Shown here piece by piece: positions 11,901 to 25,289 of a DNA stretch of 64,000 nucleotides. The notes below the pieces were generated by a model. That model was not told the origin of the DNA. It did not search any database and saw only the letters and a list, made by a program, of their open reading frames with translations. The position numbers and the translations under genes were made by a program. Source of the stretch: Lampris incognitus (lineage: Eukaryota; Chordata; Actinopteri; Lampriformes; Lampridae); assembly GCF_029633865.1 (NCBI RefSeq), contig NC_079220.1, positions 57,512,538 through 57,576,537 of the forward strand. The letters run 5' to 3'. The stretch's first letter is position 1; the number at the start of each line of letters is the position of its first letter.

Positions 11901-12365
11901 GTCTTTTTTGCCTACTGTGACCTACAACTGCATGGCGAGGTACTGTTTTATTTGCTTTATTTCAGCTTTCCCAGCAGCGCTTGCTACACGTTTGATCATT
12001 TATTTCATCACAAGGAGCGCTCTGTGCTAGCTACTGTCCAGTGCATTTTTCAAAAGAAAACTGAAGTAGAATCATTTGATTTGCAGGATGTAAAGGTCCA
12101 ACAGTTTCTAAGTTGAAAACTTCATCTACAAAATTAGCATCTTTGAGGAAACGAGTTTCTACGCTTTGATGTCATGTTGTCCATCTACTTAAATAAGAAC
12201 TGAGGTTTCTTTGATATACCCAACGAAGACATGTTTGTCTCTCCTTACGATAGTGTCAGGTGCAAGGTGCGATTCAAAGGGTTTTTCTGCTGGTCTAGAA
12301 CGGCGTGCACCGAGGAGGAGGAGGAGGAGGAGGAGGGCAACCCTGTCAAAGGTAATCTTCAAAGG
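8950..12365. other. intergenic downstream of noggin
   Basis: No gene was recognised in 3.4 kb. It contains the perfect hairpin at 10237-10284. Noggin genes commonly have distal enhancers, so conserved elements may lie here, but they cannot be recognised without alignment. Confidence 0.45.
10237..10284. repeat. perfect 22-bp-arm palindrome
   Basis: Arms at 10237-10258 and 10263-10284 are perfect reverse complements, with loop TTTG. The arms are AT-rich. No flanking target duplication was noticed. Confidence 0.93.
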
Positions 12366-12366
12366 A

Positions 12367-12752
12367 TTCATCCATCCATCCATTATCCGAACCACTTATC
12401 CTGCTCTCAGGGTCGCGGGGATGCCGGAGCCTATCCCAGCAGTCACTGGGTGGCAGGCGGGGAGACACCCTGGACAGGCTGCCAGGCCATCACAGGGCTC
12501 ACACACACACACACACACACTCACACCTAGGGATAATCTAGTGGGGCCGATTCACCTGACCTACATGTCTTTGGACTGTGGGAGGAAACCAGAGCCCCCG
12601 GAGGAAACCCACACAGACACGGGGAGAACATGCAAACTCCACACAGAGGACGACCCAGGACGACCCCCCAAGGTTGGACTACCCTGGGGCTCGAACCCAG
12701 GACCTTCTTGCTGTGAGGCGACCGCACTAACCACTGTGCCACCGGGCCGCCC
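12367..12752 (-). mobile_element. SINE family 1, complete copy
   Basis: A full-length minus-strand copy runs from the GGAT tail (ATCCATCCATCC at 12369) to the tRNA-like head ending in GGCCGCC near 12752. It keeps the A- and B-box-like segments and a shortened CA tract. A GAG/GAGGAG microsatellite lies just upstream at about 12313-12336. Confidence 0.85.
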
Positions 12753-13718
12753 TCAAAAGATATTCATACATTTCTAAAATGTCTCGGCTGCCATCAAAGT
12801 CTGCACCAATATGAAATACACAGACATTCATAAGTGTTTATCAGAATCAAGGAGCTTTTAAAATTGCATTTCCTGTTTTCATGTTTAGATTGTAGACAGA
12901 AAAAAAAGATCGGTGCCGGCTCATTGTGAAAGTGCACCGCCGAACTCGTCGGTCCTCCTGTCGTACTGACTTTGCGGTATTAAGTCATTGACTGTGCTGG
13001 GAGTTATCTGTCCAGTCTTGTCTGGTGCAGGCCCTCCCCAGCCTGTCAGTGGAAGGATGTCTGGTTTTAATGACCTGTGCAATGCCTTGGCACATGTCTG
13101 TCACTGTGGTCAAATATAAAAGCAGTACTTACATTGACTACTCAAATGTACAGCTGTAACAGTACCAGAGGCCTGGGGAATCTGTCTAAATGAACACAGG
13201 TGTTCGCTGGGACAGAAAAGCTGCATGCGTGCTCTTTTCAGAAATGTCTGATATGAGCCCATGTCGCCGCTATAGGATTAAACCCTTTAGCGCTGAAATC
13301 CTTCAAGTAAATCCTTTACTTGAATTGAATACTTCACCATCGTCTTATGTTGAGTCTCATACCCCTTCTCATGAAACCAGTTCAAGACATTTTGGGACAT
13401 TTTAAGATGCACGCATGTTATTGAGAAAAATATCCAGTATTCTGTTGCTTGGTGAAAAACGTCTTCTCGCTTTGTTTCAGAGACAGTCTCGCTTGTTGTG
13501 CTCAACGTTTTCTACTTTTCTTCAGTGCAAAGATGCCAGAAGCAATGGTCAAGCAATACATTTGATCAGGGATGGTCACACTTTGCAATAGTACGACATC
13601 ATTTCCAGCTGTCCAGAACGTTTTTTTTTAAATCGATTATTCAACATCATCTTGCATGGCTCCACACACAATGCACTTGTTGCTGCAAATATCCTTTTGT
13701 GCAACAGCTGTTCTTATT

Positions 13719-13809
13719 CCATCCATCCATTATCTGAACCACTTATGCTGCTCTCAGGTGCCAGGGATGCTGGAGCCTATCCCAGCAGTCATTGGGTGGC
13801 AGGTGGGGA

Positions 13810-13858
<49 letters not shown>

Positions 13859-14089
13859 TCACACCTAGGGGCAATTCAGTATGGCCGATTCACCTGACCT
13901 ACACGTCTTTGGACTGTGGGAGGAAACCGGAGCCCCCGGAGGAAACCCACACAGACACGGGGAGAACATGCAAACTCCACACAGAGGACGACCCGGGACG
14001 ACCCCCAAGGTTGGACTACCCCGGGGCTCGAACCCAGGACCTTCTTGCTGTGAGGCGACTGCACTAACCACTGCGCTACCATGCCGCCC
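13719..14089 (-). mobile_element. SINE family 1, near-complete copy
   Basis: A minus-strand copy runs from the ATCCATCCATT tail to the head near GCCGCC. The internal CA tract (about 13811-13856) is expanded relative to other copies. Part of the segment beside that tract is missing. Confidence 0.85.
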
Positions 14090-14094
14090 CTGTT

Positions 14095-16570
14095 CTTATT
14101 CTTTGTACAAAATAAATCATTTACCCTTCACACCACAGTGGCGTGTGTGAATGCCCACTTGATTGCTGTTGTTGGCACGTATGTTGGTATATAAGTCTGC
14201 ATACGTGTGTGTATATATACATATATATACGTTTGTATGTATGTACATTGTGAGTTCTTACAACCAGAGACAAGTTCTGTGTACGTGTAAATACACACCT
14301 GGCTGGTAAAGGCTGATGCTGAGCCTGATTCTGATTCAGATCTAGATCCTTTAGTCTGTCAGAGGACTAGCAGCCGATGTATTAGCCTGAGACTGAGATT
14401 CTGAATTGAGCACTGTGCTTGATGAGTGCAGGCACCACAGGCTCTTCATCATGTAGTGTACTTCAAAGTTTTCTTCTCAATACCTTGGTGTAAAGTATGT
14501 CCCATCAACAGCGCCCCTGCATGTCCTTTAGTTTCACTGTGTGCCGTAGATTATTCAGCTTCGCATGTACCATGCCTTCCTTCTCCCGCCACATTTGTTT
14601 CAAAGGCACAGGAATCTGAAAGCACAGCAAGAAACGTCCATGATATTTTTGCCGGTACTGATGAGCTGCATATTGCTGTGGGATCATCAGAAAGGCAGTC
14701 ACGGTCTGTCAAACAATTTATTTGTTTGGTAAAAGATTCTCTTTGGAACAGGGCCCAGTTTGCATGGCTCTCCCACACATTCGATAATTGGAGGCTTTTG
14801 AAATAGCCTCTCTTTCTGCTCATCCTTATCCTGGTCACACTGTTCAAACTGAGACAAATAGTGGGTTTGATCTAGTTTTTCTTAGCACATTTGTCCACTC
14901 CAAATTCCACCGACTTGGGTTTGACGGCATGTGTGGGGGTGGTGCCGTGTATTTGATATCCAAAGCTAATTAATTCAAACCTCATCTGGTATGCAAGGTC
15001 AACCCTACTTTGATGTGCTGCGGTTAGCTTTGCCAAGTCTAAGTCGAGAGGGCACTGTTCGTTTACGAAAGATCAGGAACCGTAGCAACCCTGACAAATT
15101 TTGGCCATTGTCCATCAACTACTGAGAGGATGAGGTCTGGTTTGCTAAAGGGGCCCTGTAGTGCTCCAGCCACTGAAAGCACACACATGAACATTTCCTG
15201 AGAACTTCTGAATCAAACACAAATCATTTTATGTAATCACAGTGTAACTGGAGGAATGTATGGAACATTAATGTTCTCCTCTGGGAGCCACCAATTCAGC
15301 GGTTAAGAAGAGCGCTCCATGATAGCCCCAAATATATAAACTGCCTATTAGCCTTTTGCTCCTCTTGAATTTTACCTTTTAAATATATCTTCCGAATCTC
15401 TGTCTACGATAATATTATTTCTCCAGTGTCAGTATTCCTGTTATGCTTTGGATCACGTATCGTTCGCACAGGGATTACGTTTGTTTATTTTAGCTCGAGT
15501 GTAGTGTATTATAGTTACCATCAAGCCCTGCTGAATAGCAAGTGCTCAACTCCTTTTCTTGCATCTTGGATTCAAGATCCTTGGAAGCAGAGAGGGGTGG
15601 GCTAGAAACCGCGTGTTTGTTATGTAAAATAAAGCAACAACAGCCCCCACTTTACACCCAGCACAGGAATTCACTGCAATTAACTCTTCAGCATCGCATG
15701 TAAATATGAACGTTTTGGGCTCTGCGGGCAGGCCGGCGCTCACTCACACACAGGGATTCTGGGTCTTTGTTCTTCCAGGCCTTTGGCTGGCCGCCACACT
15801 GCCTCAGTTGGCGGCACCTCACTATAATTTTCTCACAATGGCTGGCGTGTGAGCCGTCCATCATTCCTCTCCTGTGTCTCCCTGTCCCCCCCCCCCCCCT
15901 TTAAGAGGTGCCAGGGAACAGGGCACCTCTTAAGCCCCCAAACATTCAAGTTTACCCACTGCTGCATGTATGCCAAGTCTTTGCAAATTGCTATCATTGT
16001 GCCATCTCACACTAACAAATGGCCCCCAAAAGATATTCATCTCTTTACTGTCAAAACTTTGCTTTTATGTTGTTTGTACCAGTGATCAAATGTAATGTTT
16101 CGGAGGTCATGTGTTTAATTTCATTTTATTAATTAGCCTCATGCGGATTGACAAGACTGGCGTCGGCGCTGTGCCATCACAGGGTACCAATGGAAAGTAT
16201 AAAATCTGCTGTGGCGACCCCTGGGAAACAAGGAACAAGCCAAAAGAAGAAGGAGATGGGCCAGACAGTCATGTTAAAATCCCGTTGATCCTTGTTGGCA
16301 GATTGGGTCTGGTCTCCCTCTCGGTGAAAGCAATTTCTGAAAGGCAGATATGTCCCAAAAATCGATGGTCCTATCGCATTTTAGAGACTAATCGAAGAGG
16401 GTAATGGAGTTGAGACACGTTGCAGCAGAATCAAAAATCAAACAAATGGTGGCGTTGGTGGTGAATAGCAGAATTAGCTTTGCCAAGGAAGCCATATCAT
16501 ACAAGTCACATGCATGGCATGTAATGGGCAGGAGTAGAGGCTTTCATGGAGATTACTCGCTTTGGGAAGT
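14095..16570. other. intergenic, nothing recognised
   Basis: No gene was found. A C-run lies at about 15886-15899. Near 16200-16260 the sequence CTGTGGCGACCCCTGG...AAAGAAGAAGG resembles the end of a common fish repeat but is too short to classify. Confidence 0.4.
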
Positions 16571-16571
16571 C

Positions 16572-16800
16572 TTGATGCATGCTCAATAATCCAGGTAAGA
16601 AAATCAAAGTAAGTTGAATCAGTTCATCTGGACACAACGTTTATTGACAGATTCGTTTCATCATCATCTAAGAGACCTCCTCAGTCTCAGCTGACTGCAG
16701 GTACCCCACCTTATAAACAAGACAGTGGCATAACGACCCAAACCAATGATCAGTTTCATATGCAAATAGGCGTGACCATTAACTCGAGTTACACTGCTCC
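16572..16800. mobile_element. Penelope-like element terminal-repeat fragment
   Basis: Closely similar in sequence and orientation to 47195-47395, sharing segments such as GTGGCATAACGACCCAAACC and CAGTTTCATATGCAAAT. At 47 kb this sequence flanks a GIY-YIG coding fragment, so it is probably terminal repeat sequence of the same element family. Confidence 0.6.
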
Positions 16801-17844
16801 CTGTTATTAGGAAGGTGCTCACTTAGTGATGTTCATAATCCATATACACCTCATCTTTCATGATTCAGAGAAAGATTTTGTCATCTACAGACAGGGCTGT
16901 TTGTCATCATTAGGAGTTTTTTGAAACACACTTTCCCCTAGTCCATCTAAGCTTGTATTACGGAAGCTCTCCAGGCTGTGAGATGAAGATGAAGATAATG
17001 CTGAGTTGGACCATTTAACCTCTCCTTCACACGGATGCTGTTGGTGCATGGCTTAAGAAAGGAGGCGCATCCCTTTTGAAGGACATGGGTCTTGTAGACA
17101 TTGATATCATCTGACTTGTGAGTTCCACCCAGGCATATCTCTCCAACTATGACCCAGCCTAGGTTAATGCGCTGGGCGTACGGTGAGTTGTGAGGCCCGT
17201 TGCACTGTTCATGCACCTTATGTGCTCTCAAAATGTCCCTGCCAAGCAGGAGAATAGGGGCACTAGTGTCAAGGGGAGGATTCTTGTTGGCCACTGGCCT
17301 GAGGTGTGGGAAATACTGCATGATCTCAGGAGTAGGGATCTCTGATCTGTCATCAGGCATTCATTCTAACAGACTGGGAAGTGCTGCCTTCGTTTTCCCG
17401 TCAGGTGACTCCACTATAATGTTGCTTGCTTTCCTCCCTGCCGTGTCTACTACACCTGAGCATGTCCTCACAGTATAGAGAGATGTACTGCAATTGAAGC
17501 TGAGCAGGTCGTTGCTCTGGTCATCTAGCACTGCATTACGCTCTGTTTGACAGGTTGGGATAGTCAGCCCGGTAAACATTCACCAAGCAGATTTTTGAGC
17601 AGAGTCTGGGCTTGGGAGCGCCACCGCAGATTTCTATACACGTGGATGTGACTTCGGGTGGTGTTTTTTCCTTCAGGCTTCCCGCCTTGCTCATTCTCAG
17701 CTGCGAATGCACCAAGTGACCAAAGAGCCGGACCGGGATGCATGGCCGAGGTGTGTTGTTGCTTTCACACTCCTTGCATTTGTGTCACTTTGCAATCTTT
17801 AGCAATGTGTTTGTTGAACACACATCGTCAAAAGCAGGTGGATT

Positions 17845-17886
17845 CATCATTCCCTCAGAGTGTCAAGACACTCTGAGGGAATGATG
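17845..17886. repeat. perfect 20-bp-arm palindrome
   Basis: Arms at 17845-17864 and 17867-17886 are exact reverse complements around the dinucleotide AA. A GATGTGT triplication follows, then a second smaller inverted repeat (GAGTGTCGAGACACTC, about 17910-17925) that reuses the same core. Confidence 0.92.
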
Positions 17887-17934
17887 TGTGATGTGTGATG
17901 TGTGATGTGAGTGTCGAGACACTCTGAGTCAATA

Positions 17935-18160
17935 GTCATTAGACTTGTGCTGCTTGTTTCATGCTGCAGTAATACAGTATAGATAGGGTGTTGTATGTTT
18001 TATTCTTATTTCTATTTCTTATTTTATCTTCTATTTCTATTTTTCTTATTTCTTATCTTGTATCTTGTTAGTTTTTCTTTACTAGAGTGTGAGTGTCTGT
18101 GATAGGACCCAATTTCCCCTCGGGGATGAATAAAGTATTTCTGATTCTGATGATTGTTTT
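17935..18160 (+). repeat. LINE/SINE 3'-tail-like repeat
   Basis: A T-rich stretch ends with AATTTCCCCTCGGGGATGAA then TAAAGTATTTCTGATTCTGA. This resembles the 3' tail of common fish retroposons. It sits between the two recognisable parts of the BEL/Pao fossil and probably inserted into it. Confidence 0.5.
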
Positions 18161-20214
18161 TTCTCTCATCAAGGTGTTTTCCTCAGACGGCATTTTGACA
18201 GTGGATGAGGTTTATTATGTATAGGACATTGTTTGTTTGGTTCGTCTTTCCTGGCAGCTGAGCTAGACTGTGAGGCAGAAGTTGCGGCAGTGACCTCAGT
18301 TATTCTGACTGACACAGCTGTCCTGGGAATGTTCTTAGGTGCCTTTTCTACCCTGGTGTGGCTTAGGGTAGTAGAGGAATTGAATGTGAAACTGGAGTCG
18401 TTTCTGGTCTTTGCCTGAGCACATGTAAATCTGACAAAAAAAGCTGAATGGTGAGTGGAGACATGATAATCATCTTTGTACTTGTAGCCTTGCATCATCC
18501 AGCACTTCCACAGGCTGAAAGGAAGCTTTTCGACTACAGGATTAACACCTCTTGCGGTGTCCAGATATGCCAGACCAAGCAAGAATCCACCAGATTTAGT
18601 AGCGTCTATCTCCAGTAACAAGTCACCTAATTCCCTGAGCTAGTGCGTGTCTTTGTTTGAGATGCATAGAATGGTCTCTAACCATTTCAGTAGGGCATAT
18701 TCGATCACCTCTGAGCATCCATAACATTCCTCTAAGCGCTGCCGTATCATATTGACACCTGCTGTAAGGTTATGAACGTGCACTAACCTTATCTGCTGTT
18801 TGACTAAGAGGTTGAGCTCATCCTGTTCAGACAGATTCAGCTCTCTTGTAATTGCTTGGAAAGATGATTTCCAGCCCATTTTCTGGATGGTCGTCAAAGG
18901 CAAGGAGCCCAGAGCTCACCATCTCTTTCCTTACAAGATACTGGGCTAGGTTGGGGGTACGAGGCATTCCAGGTGAGTGTTCCTTTGGGAAGAATAAATG
19001 ATAGACAGGGAGAAATTCGTAGAGTATGCTGTCAGTGGTTTTGTGGTCATCTGCACCCTCATGAGGCTTTAATATTGAATTTACTGCACTAGGGCAAGAA
19101 GGTGGTCAATTTGAGCCCTGTTGGGCGTTATCATGAGAAGTCAGCTGTGTGTCATTTTATCTTGAAGCTGCTGTTGAGCATGTTGTTCAAATGAATGATT
19201 CTCTAGGTACTCAGTGGTGCGTGTTGCTGGATCTTCATGAATTAAATCCTGTAACTCACCAAGATGACCTTCTTCTAAATCTGCTGCTGCTTCAAATATT
19301 GCTGCCACTGTAGATGCTGCTATATCTTCCTTCTGGAGCTTTAATGCATAAAGGTTTGCCTCTACTTCTGCCTTACACTGGGCTGCTTGAGCTGAGTCTC
19401 TGCTGCTGTGCCTCTATCAAAGCTTTCTCGCTCATCATGGTTGCCTCCTTTTCTGTGTAGGATACCTTTATTTTTGCTGCTTCGGCTCCAGCTCTAGCTC
19501 TTGGCTTCAGCGCTAGCAGATGACCTGCTTTGAACCCACAGAGGACTTCTGACTTGAGGCTCAGGACCTTGTCTCTAGAAACTGACGTTGTTCATCCTGG
19601 CTATTCATCTTAGTGGTATTTCTTGAGGGAGTCGGAAGGTTGAAGCATCAGCATGGTGTAGTTATTTTGCTGCCTTTTCCTGCTGTGTAAATGCCTTTTT
19701 ACTATTCTACCCTCGCAGATGCATCCCACTGCATAGCTAGACAGATGGCGAACACAAGACTCAGTCGGCTGTACCTACTTAATGTTGAGCGTGATGTACT
19801 GAAGCTTAGGTTGTAAAACTAAAAGGACAAACACAAGAATACAGTTAAAATGAAACATGTGGAATGATATTACAACAATTTTCTTCTCCACATGTTTCCA
19901 AATGTGGCAACAGTTAGCCCATGTAACTTATACAGACCAACTTACAATGTGTTAACTTAGAAAGCAGCTTATGCTAGCAATTAGCTTAGTCGAATAGCTC
20001 AGCAGCTAGTTAGCTGCACTCATAAAACTGACATCATCAAAATCCTTTTAACAGCGTTTTTGAACCACATACAAAGATAAGTAACCATACTCACAGACAG
20101 ATCTACTCCAAGCATAAAACCATAAAAACTCTGTGGGGCTGCACTGAGCCTGCCAGTGCACTGCTTGGCTATGCTTTGTAGGCTAAAAAACAACATGAAG
20201 GATAATAATAATAA

Positions 20215-20835
20215 TAACAATTATAATAATAATAATACATTTTATTTGTGGGCACCTTTCAGAGCACTCAAGGACACCTTACAGAACACAGTAAAAAGCC
20301 AGCAGCTCTGTACCAGACAGCATGAAATCAAAACAAAGCAGGTAGACAATAAAAAGTTAACGCAACAGATAAGTATAAAATCGTCATCTGCACAAAACTC
20401 AGTGCAGCGTGGATCAGACTGAATATGCCAGTTTGAAAAGGTGCGTTTTCAGATGGGGTGTGAAGGCTGAAAGAGAGTCAGTGCTGTAAAGGTCTTGTGG
20501 GAGAGAGGTCCATAGGCGGGGGGCAGAACGACCGAAGGCTCTAGACCCCATGGTAGTCCAGCGGACCGATGGTGTAGTGAGTTGGAGAGCAGAAGAGGCT
20601 GTGAGAGTGTGGGAGGGTGTGTGGATATGAAGGAGTTCAGAAAGATATGAAGGAGCTAGGTTATTAAGGCCTTAAAGGTGAGGAGCAGGATCTTGAAGTC
20701 AACACGGTATTTAACAGGGAGCCAGTGGAGCTGCTGCAGAACAGGAGTTACAGGATCTAAAGGAGTTCTGGTAATGGTAAGGGCAGCTGAATTCTGGGTA
20801 CAGCAATATGGGGAGAGCTTTAAAGATACACTACC
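20215..20835 (-). mobile_element. 5'-truncated LINE, L2/CR1-like 3' end
   Basis: Reverse-complement copy of the LINE at 3670-4505. The 3' end is a (TAA)n-type tail at about 20200-20240, followed by the conserved GGGCACCTTTCAGAGCACTC block. The coding part is recognisable by CTAGACCCCATGGTAGTCC and AGCCAGTGGAGCTGCTGCAG. It breaks off near 20835. Confidence 0.8.
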
Positions 20836-21080
20836 TCAACCTGCCTAATTTACAGCGAACACTGACTGGTGTCAAAACAAAGGTTTATCTAGCATTAGAA
20901 ACACATTATCAGCTGATTAATAACAGTCAAGCTGAAGGCTCATCTTATCTCTTACCGTTGCATTTCTAACTTTGTAGAGAGCGATACATAAAATGTACTA
21001 CCATTCTGATATGCGAACTGTGGCAAGTCTCTTGCCATGAGGGGGTTTGGACAGAGAGACAGGCAAATATCATCAGTCAC

Positions 21081-21201
21081 AGGCCTGGCAGCCTGTCCAG
21101 GGTGTCTACTTGCCTGCCGCCCAATGACTGCTGGGATAGGCTCCAGCATCCCATGACCCTGAGAGCAGGATAAGCGGTTTGGATAATGGATAGATGGATG
21201 G
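21081..21201 (+). repeat. SINE family 1, 3' fragment
   Basis: Contains GGCCTGGCAGCCTGTCCAGG, the GACTGCTGGGATAGGCTCC block and the GGATAATGGAT tail. The tRNA-like head is absent. Confidence 0.8.
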
Positions 21202-21503
21202 ACCTACATACAGAAACAAAGAGTAGACCTGGCACAGAGAGCCTTCCCAGTCTTTCCTCGGTGTACCTCGCACCCCTTCCTACCCCTGGCTCCGCCTCCT
21301 CGTGGTGACAGCCAACCAGCGGCGGCTCCACCCAGTGCGGAGTGCTGTCTGTGGCACACGTGGCATCTCCCTCAATCCACTCCAGCCTGCCATCTCTCTC
21401 ATCTGTCTTGGCCGTCTCAGTCGTCTGGTACATTCGTCTCTGCCCAGTGTGGAGGTGGTGGTGAAGCCCAGCTTGCCATGCTGGCCCAAGAGAGCAAACC
21501 AAT

Positions 21504-21853
21504 CCCAGATAGCAAAGAATATGGCCCACATCTGCAGTTATCTTACGGCCCACATTTGGCTTTGAATGACGGTGTTGATTCCGGGTGAGTGTGGCTGCCT
21601 GAACTCAGCCACAGGTCTACCTTATATGGCCCACATCTGGAGTTCTCTTAAGGCCCGCATTTGGGCCATGTCGGGCCCACACAAAATTAAATTTGGGCCA
21701 CGTCTGGCCCACACAACACTTGCTGAAACCCAAGTCAGGCCCGGCTTATGATATTTGGCCCACGTCGGACCCACACAACAGTTGCCAGTGCCGTAACTGA
21801 GCTGTAAGTACCAAAAGGGCCCCAGATTAGGGCCAAATGTGTCTGCTATCTTG
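21504..21853. repeat. MITE-like repeat with CCCAGATAGC ends
   Basis: Starts CCCAGATAGCAAAG and ends near GCTATCTTGG, with many short TGGCCCACAT blocks inside. Related copies lie at 27933-28356 and 37872-38186. It is non-coding; frames across it are incidental. This copy is the most diverged of the three. Confidence 0.55.
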
Positions 21854-22252
21854 GACGTGGCTCCGCAGGGGGGGTAAAGGCTCCACAATCATATCAACTT
21901 GCCCCCTCCCCGCTGGTGCTAGCCAGCCAGAGCGACCCTGTCCAATTAGCTTTCTTCTTCTTCAGAATCAGTTTCCACTTCGAGCGTGTATGGCTGAATT
22001 ACTCCTATATTACCACTTGCCATTGTGTAGCGTACAGCAGCAAGCAAAGAAGAAAACAAGCAGAAGTTAGTGTTTGATGAGCCGAGTCGACGATGAGCAG
22101 GTATGCGCACTGCAGGTGAGCGGCGGAGGGGTGGGGAGATGCAGGCGAGGGGTGCCAGAGATTTGAATTGAGGGCGGGGATAATTTTCAGAGATTCTTGA
22201 TTTTTTAATGAGGGAGGAGTTGATATGATTTTCAGGATTTTAACAAGTTGGT

Positions 22253-22373
22253 CTGGCAGCCTGTCCAGGGTGTCTCCCCGCCTTCCGCCCAGTGACTGCT
22301 GGGATAGGCTCCAGCATCCCCACGACCCTGAGTAAGGATAAGTGGTTTGGAGAATGAATGAATGAATGAATTT
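22253..22373 (+). repeat. SINE family 1, 3' fragment
   Basis: Same 3' segment as at 21081-21201, with a tail of GAATGAATGAATG instead of GGAT units. Confidence 0.75.
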
Positions 22374-22828
22374 AACTTATTTTGCAGAAAAACCACATCA
22401 GACACTTTATTATACCAAGCAGAGCATTTTATGTCTTAAAACATGAAAAGCATGGAGGGGGACTTCAAATAAAGAAATGTTACGTATAGCCACATCTAAT
22501 ACTGTTGATTTGCTCCTAAATACAGGTGTCTGTGACATGGCTTCTAAAGAGCCCCTTGCTTGAAGGTCCTCCTGACTTGAGGATTGTCTGTTCACTTAAC
22601 TCAAACAAATTGTTTTACTTAAGCAAAGTGGACACTATAGACTAGTGTCCCAATGCTGATGTTCATGGTTGGAGCTCCAGCGTTGGCTGAGTGTCACAGG
22701 GAGCTTGTGTGTCACTTCGGATGAAAGCGTCTGCTAAAGGAGAAGATATAAATGTAGTTTAGTCAGTAAGCTATCTTAGTAAAGCAGTTATTCACTTTCT
22801 ACTTGCCTCCTAATTTTAACCCATCTTA

Positions 22829-22945
22829 TTCATTCATTCTCCAAGCTGCTTATCCTAATTAGGGTTGCGGGGTGCTGGAGCCTATCCCAGCGCTCATTGG
22901 GCAGAAGGAGGGGAAACATCCTGGACAGATCGGCAGTTCATCGCA
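22829..22945 (-). repeat. old, diverged SINE family 1 fragment
   Basis: A minus-strand 3' fragment (CATTCATTCTCC tail, GGAGCCTATCCCAGC block). It has more mismatches to the other copies than they have among themselves, suggesting an older insertion. Confidence 0.65.
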
Positions 22946-25126
22946 GAAATGTCACCACTCCATCTTAGAAACGTGTAATTTGCAGTTAGAAGACATGGTT
23001 CAGATGGGCTGCTATGATAACAGTGCTTCTTAACAGCTGGGAGATGAGAGACGGCATTTCTCTCTGTTTAGGAGTTGTAAATGGGATTTGTGGGAAGGTT
23101 CAGTAGGATTTTAATCCTACTTCTTCTGAGTATCAAACCTGCTCTCGATAGGCTTCACAGCTTGTCCCAACAGAGTACCGGTTGGTTATACAGGACCTCA
23201 ACATGCTGAGCATTTGGGAGTTTGGCAAAAGTCAACCATCACCATCTTCAGCATTCCTTTGCCAAAAGAAATAACTTCTTACATGTTGTTGGGGATACTT
23301 CCATGTAACTTTGTTGAAGCCAACACTGCCTCCGCATTTTCCAGTATCTCTGTTGTTTAGGCTCATCGGTTCAATTGATGTAAAATATACTGCTCAGGCT
23401 CTGGATCATATGGCTTCTCAAGCTTCGAGACAGGGTTGTGGCACTGCTTCTTTGACAGGATTGGTCACGATACCATGTATGTTATCTTCGGCAACATAGC
23501 TACTAGTCAGTGTACTGTAGCATTTAAAGGAGGGCTGCAAGCAAAGCTCGTGACTTCATTTTTACAAAGATCCACAAGCTGAGCCAGTGAAGCTACCCTG
23601 AGGGAGAAGTTAAAAGAGAAAATGGTTGAAATAAAAAGGCCTTAAGTTGTCCTTTATACATTATTTCCACTGCGAAAGCCCAGTGCTATGTCCTGTGCAG
23701 ACATCCCTTGCCAAAATATAGGGGGCTGGGGAGGACCCCTAAGCATGGACTCTGCCTTGTGGCTGCAGAGTGGGTAAAAGACAGTATAAGTAACTGCTCA
23801 ACATAGACCAAACCAAGGCAGGTTTAACAGACATTTGTGACTATGTTGAAGAGGTTGTAGAGTCATTTGCATAAGGACTACTTGTAAAACTAGTTTGGCT
23901 AGCTTGCTGATCACATATTTACTGACAACTAAAAGCATTTAAGTATGCGGACATTGAGTGTTACAAGTGAGTTGTCCAAGAAGATTTTGTTCAAATATGG
24001 TGCTTCATTTTGGGCAAGTGCATCAAAATTAAGGGAAACAAGAAAGTGCATATGACAAAACTATTGTAGGTGTAAAGGATGCCAGCCACAAAGAGCATTG
24101 ATCAGTACTACAGCTATGACTGCACAAACTTCAGTGCTGCGTTTGCAAAGGCATATTTTCCACGACGATCAAATCCTTTTTCTTTTTTTTTTTACTAATA
24201 GAGCTAATTGACTTACAATGAACTCTGGATCGCTCAAATTTGGCATGCAGGATCTGCTTCCAATTAGTGTCCATGGATTTTGTTTCAAGGAAATTCCATA
24301 GTTATTGAGTTTTTTGCTCATTTTTGTCATTTTTCCACTGCTCCAGACCCGCCTAGACTGTTGTTAAATGCATTCTGCCTCTCTTGAAGTAGGCCTGTGT
24401 GTTATACCTGTGGTTGTTTGATCAAATGTGAATACCCAGTTGATTTGCAGATTATGCTTTGCCTTCCAAATCCACAATCTATTAAATGTAAACCTAACAG
24501 TGTCCTTATAGAACAAACCTGGCTGAGGGAAGAACAGTGATAATTAGCAGTGTTTGACTCTATGACCTTTGCTGCGAAATGTATTGCTATACATCTTTAT
24601 CTGGCACGCACAGTGTTGTGTACCGACCTAAGACTGCTTAACTGAACAGAGTTTTCTGGGCCAAGAGACCAGGAACCACAAGACCTGTCATGGAAGAGAC
24701 ATGTATCCAAATTATACAAAGTCACGCAATGGGGAAAATTCTAAAATATGGTATGATGAAAGAAGTAGGAGAATATGTTTAAAATCCAGCATTCTGCTTA
24801 AAACGTGGTTCAGATCTATTTCCAGTTAGTAAGTCTCAGCCCTCACTCATACCCAGTATTAAAACCGGACTAATAGCAACAGTAGACACTGTGTGTTGTC
24901 TGAATAATGAGCAATCCAGTCATGTCCGTTACATTTAAACCCAGTACAGATATTCTTCCTCATCGACTGCTTTCTGTCAGCGTTGTGATTGGATCTAATT
25001 TTAATGCGCAGTATGTAAGGCAGGTGTTACCGGCTGCAGCCAGTATTGCAGGTGTTTGGTCAGTAGAAGTTATACTGTGCTACCTGTGTTGACTTTTCAT
25101 GTGCTGCAGAACGGGTCGTCTTCTAT
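22946..25126. other. intergenic, nothing recognised
   Basis: AT-rich sequence with only short open frames. No domain, repeat family or RNA gene was recognised. Confidence 0.45.
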
Positions 25127-25289
25127 GGGTGCTTTCACACTAGGGACCCGGGCCCAGATCCGTGTACACTTGACCCCAAAGTCAAGTTGTTTGAGTAGTG
25201 TGTGAACACTGCATACCATCCACTTGAAAAGCTGGTCTTGAGTACAGTTCACATGTACTCGGGTACGGTTCGCATCAGGTGTGAAAACA

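Larger units (their letters stand above)
16930..19760 (-). mobile_element. BEL/Pao LTR retroelement fossil
   Basis: Decayed minus-strand remnant of a BEL/Pao-type retroelement. A gag-like region lies at about 18170-19700, including a stretch with PNKQCPIHNKPHPLSKCR near its downstream end. A protease-associated region (DUF1758-like, LLGRDILRAHKV and NLGWVIVGE) lies at about 16950-17580. No reverse transcriptase, integrase or LTR was recognised. Foreign repeat sequence at about 17845-18160 separates the two parts. It is broken, with several disruptions, and looks moderately old. Family assignment is by eye. Confidence 0.7.

Noticed and set aside
12211-12777. 188-codon open frame
   Set aside because: Almost all of it lies in a family 1 SINE. 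Similar frames appear in the other copies at 13.8, 25.5 and 44.3 kb.
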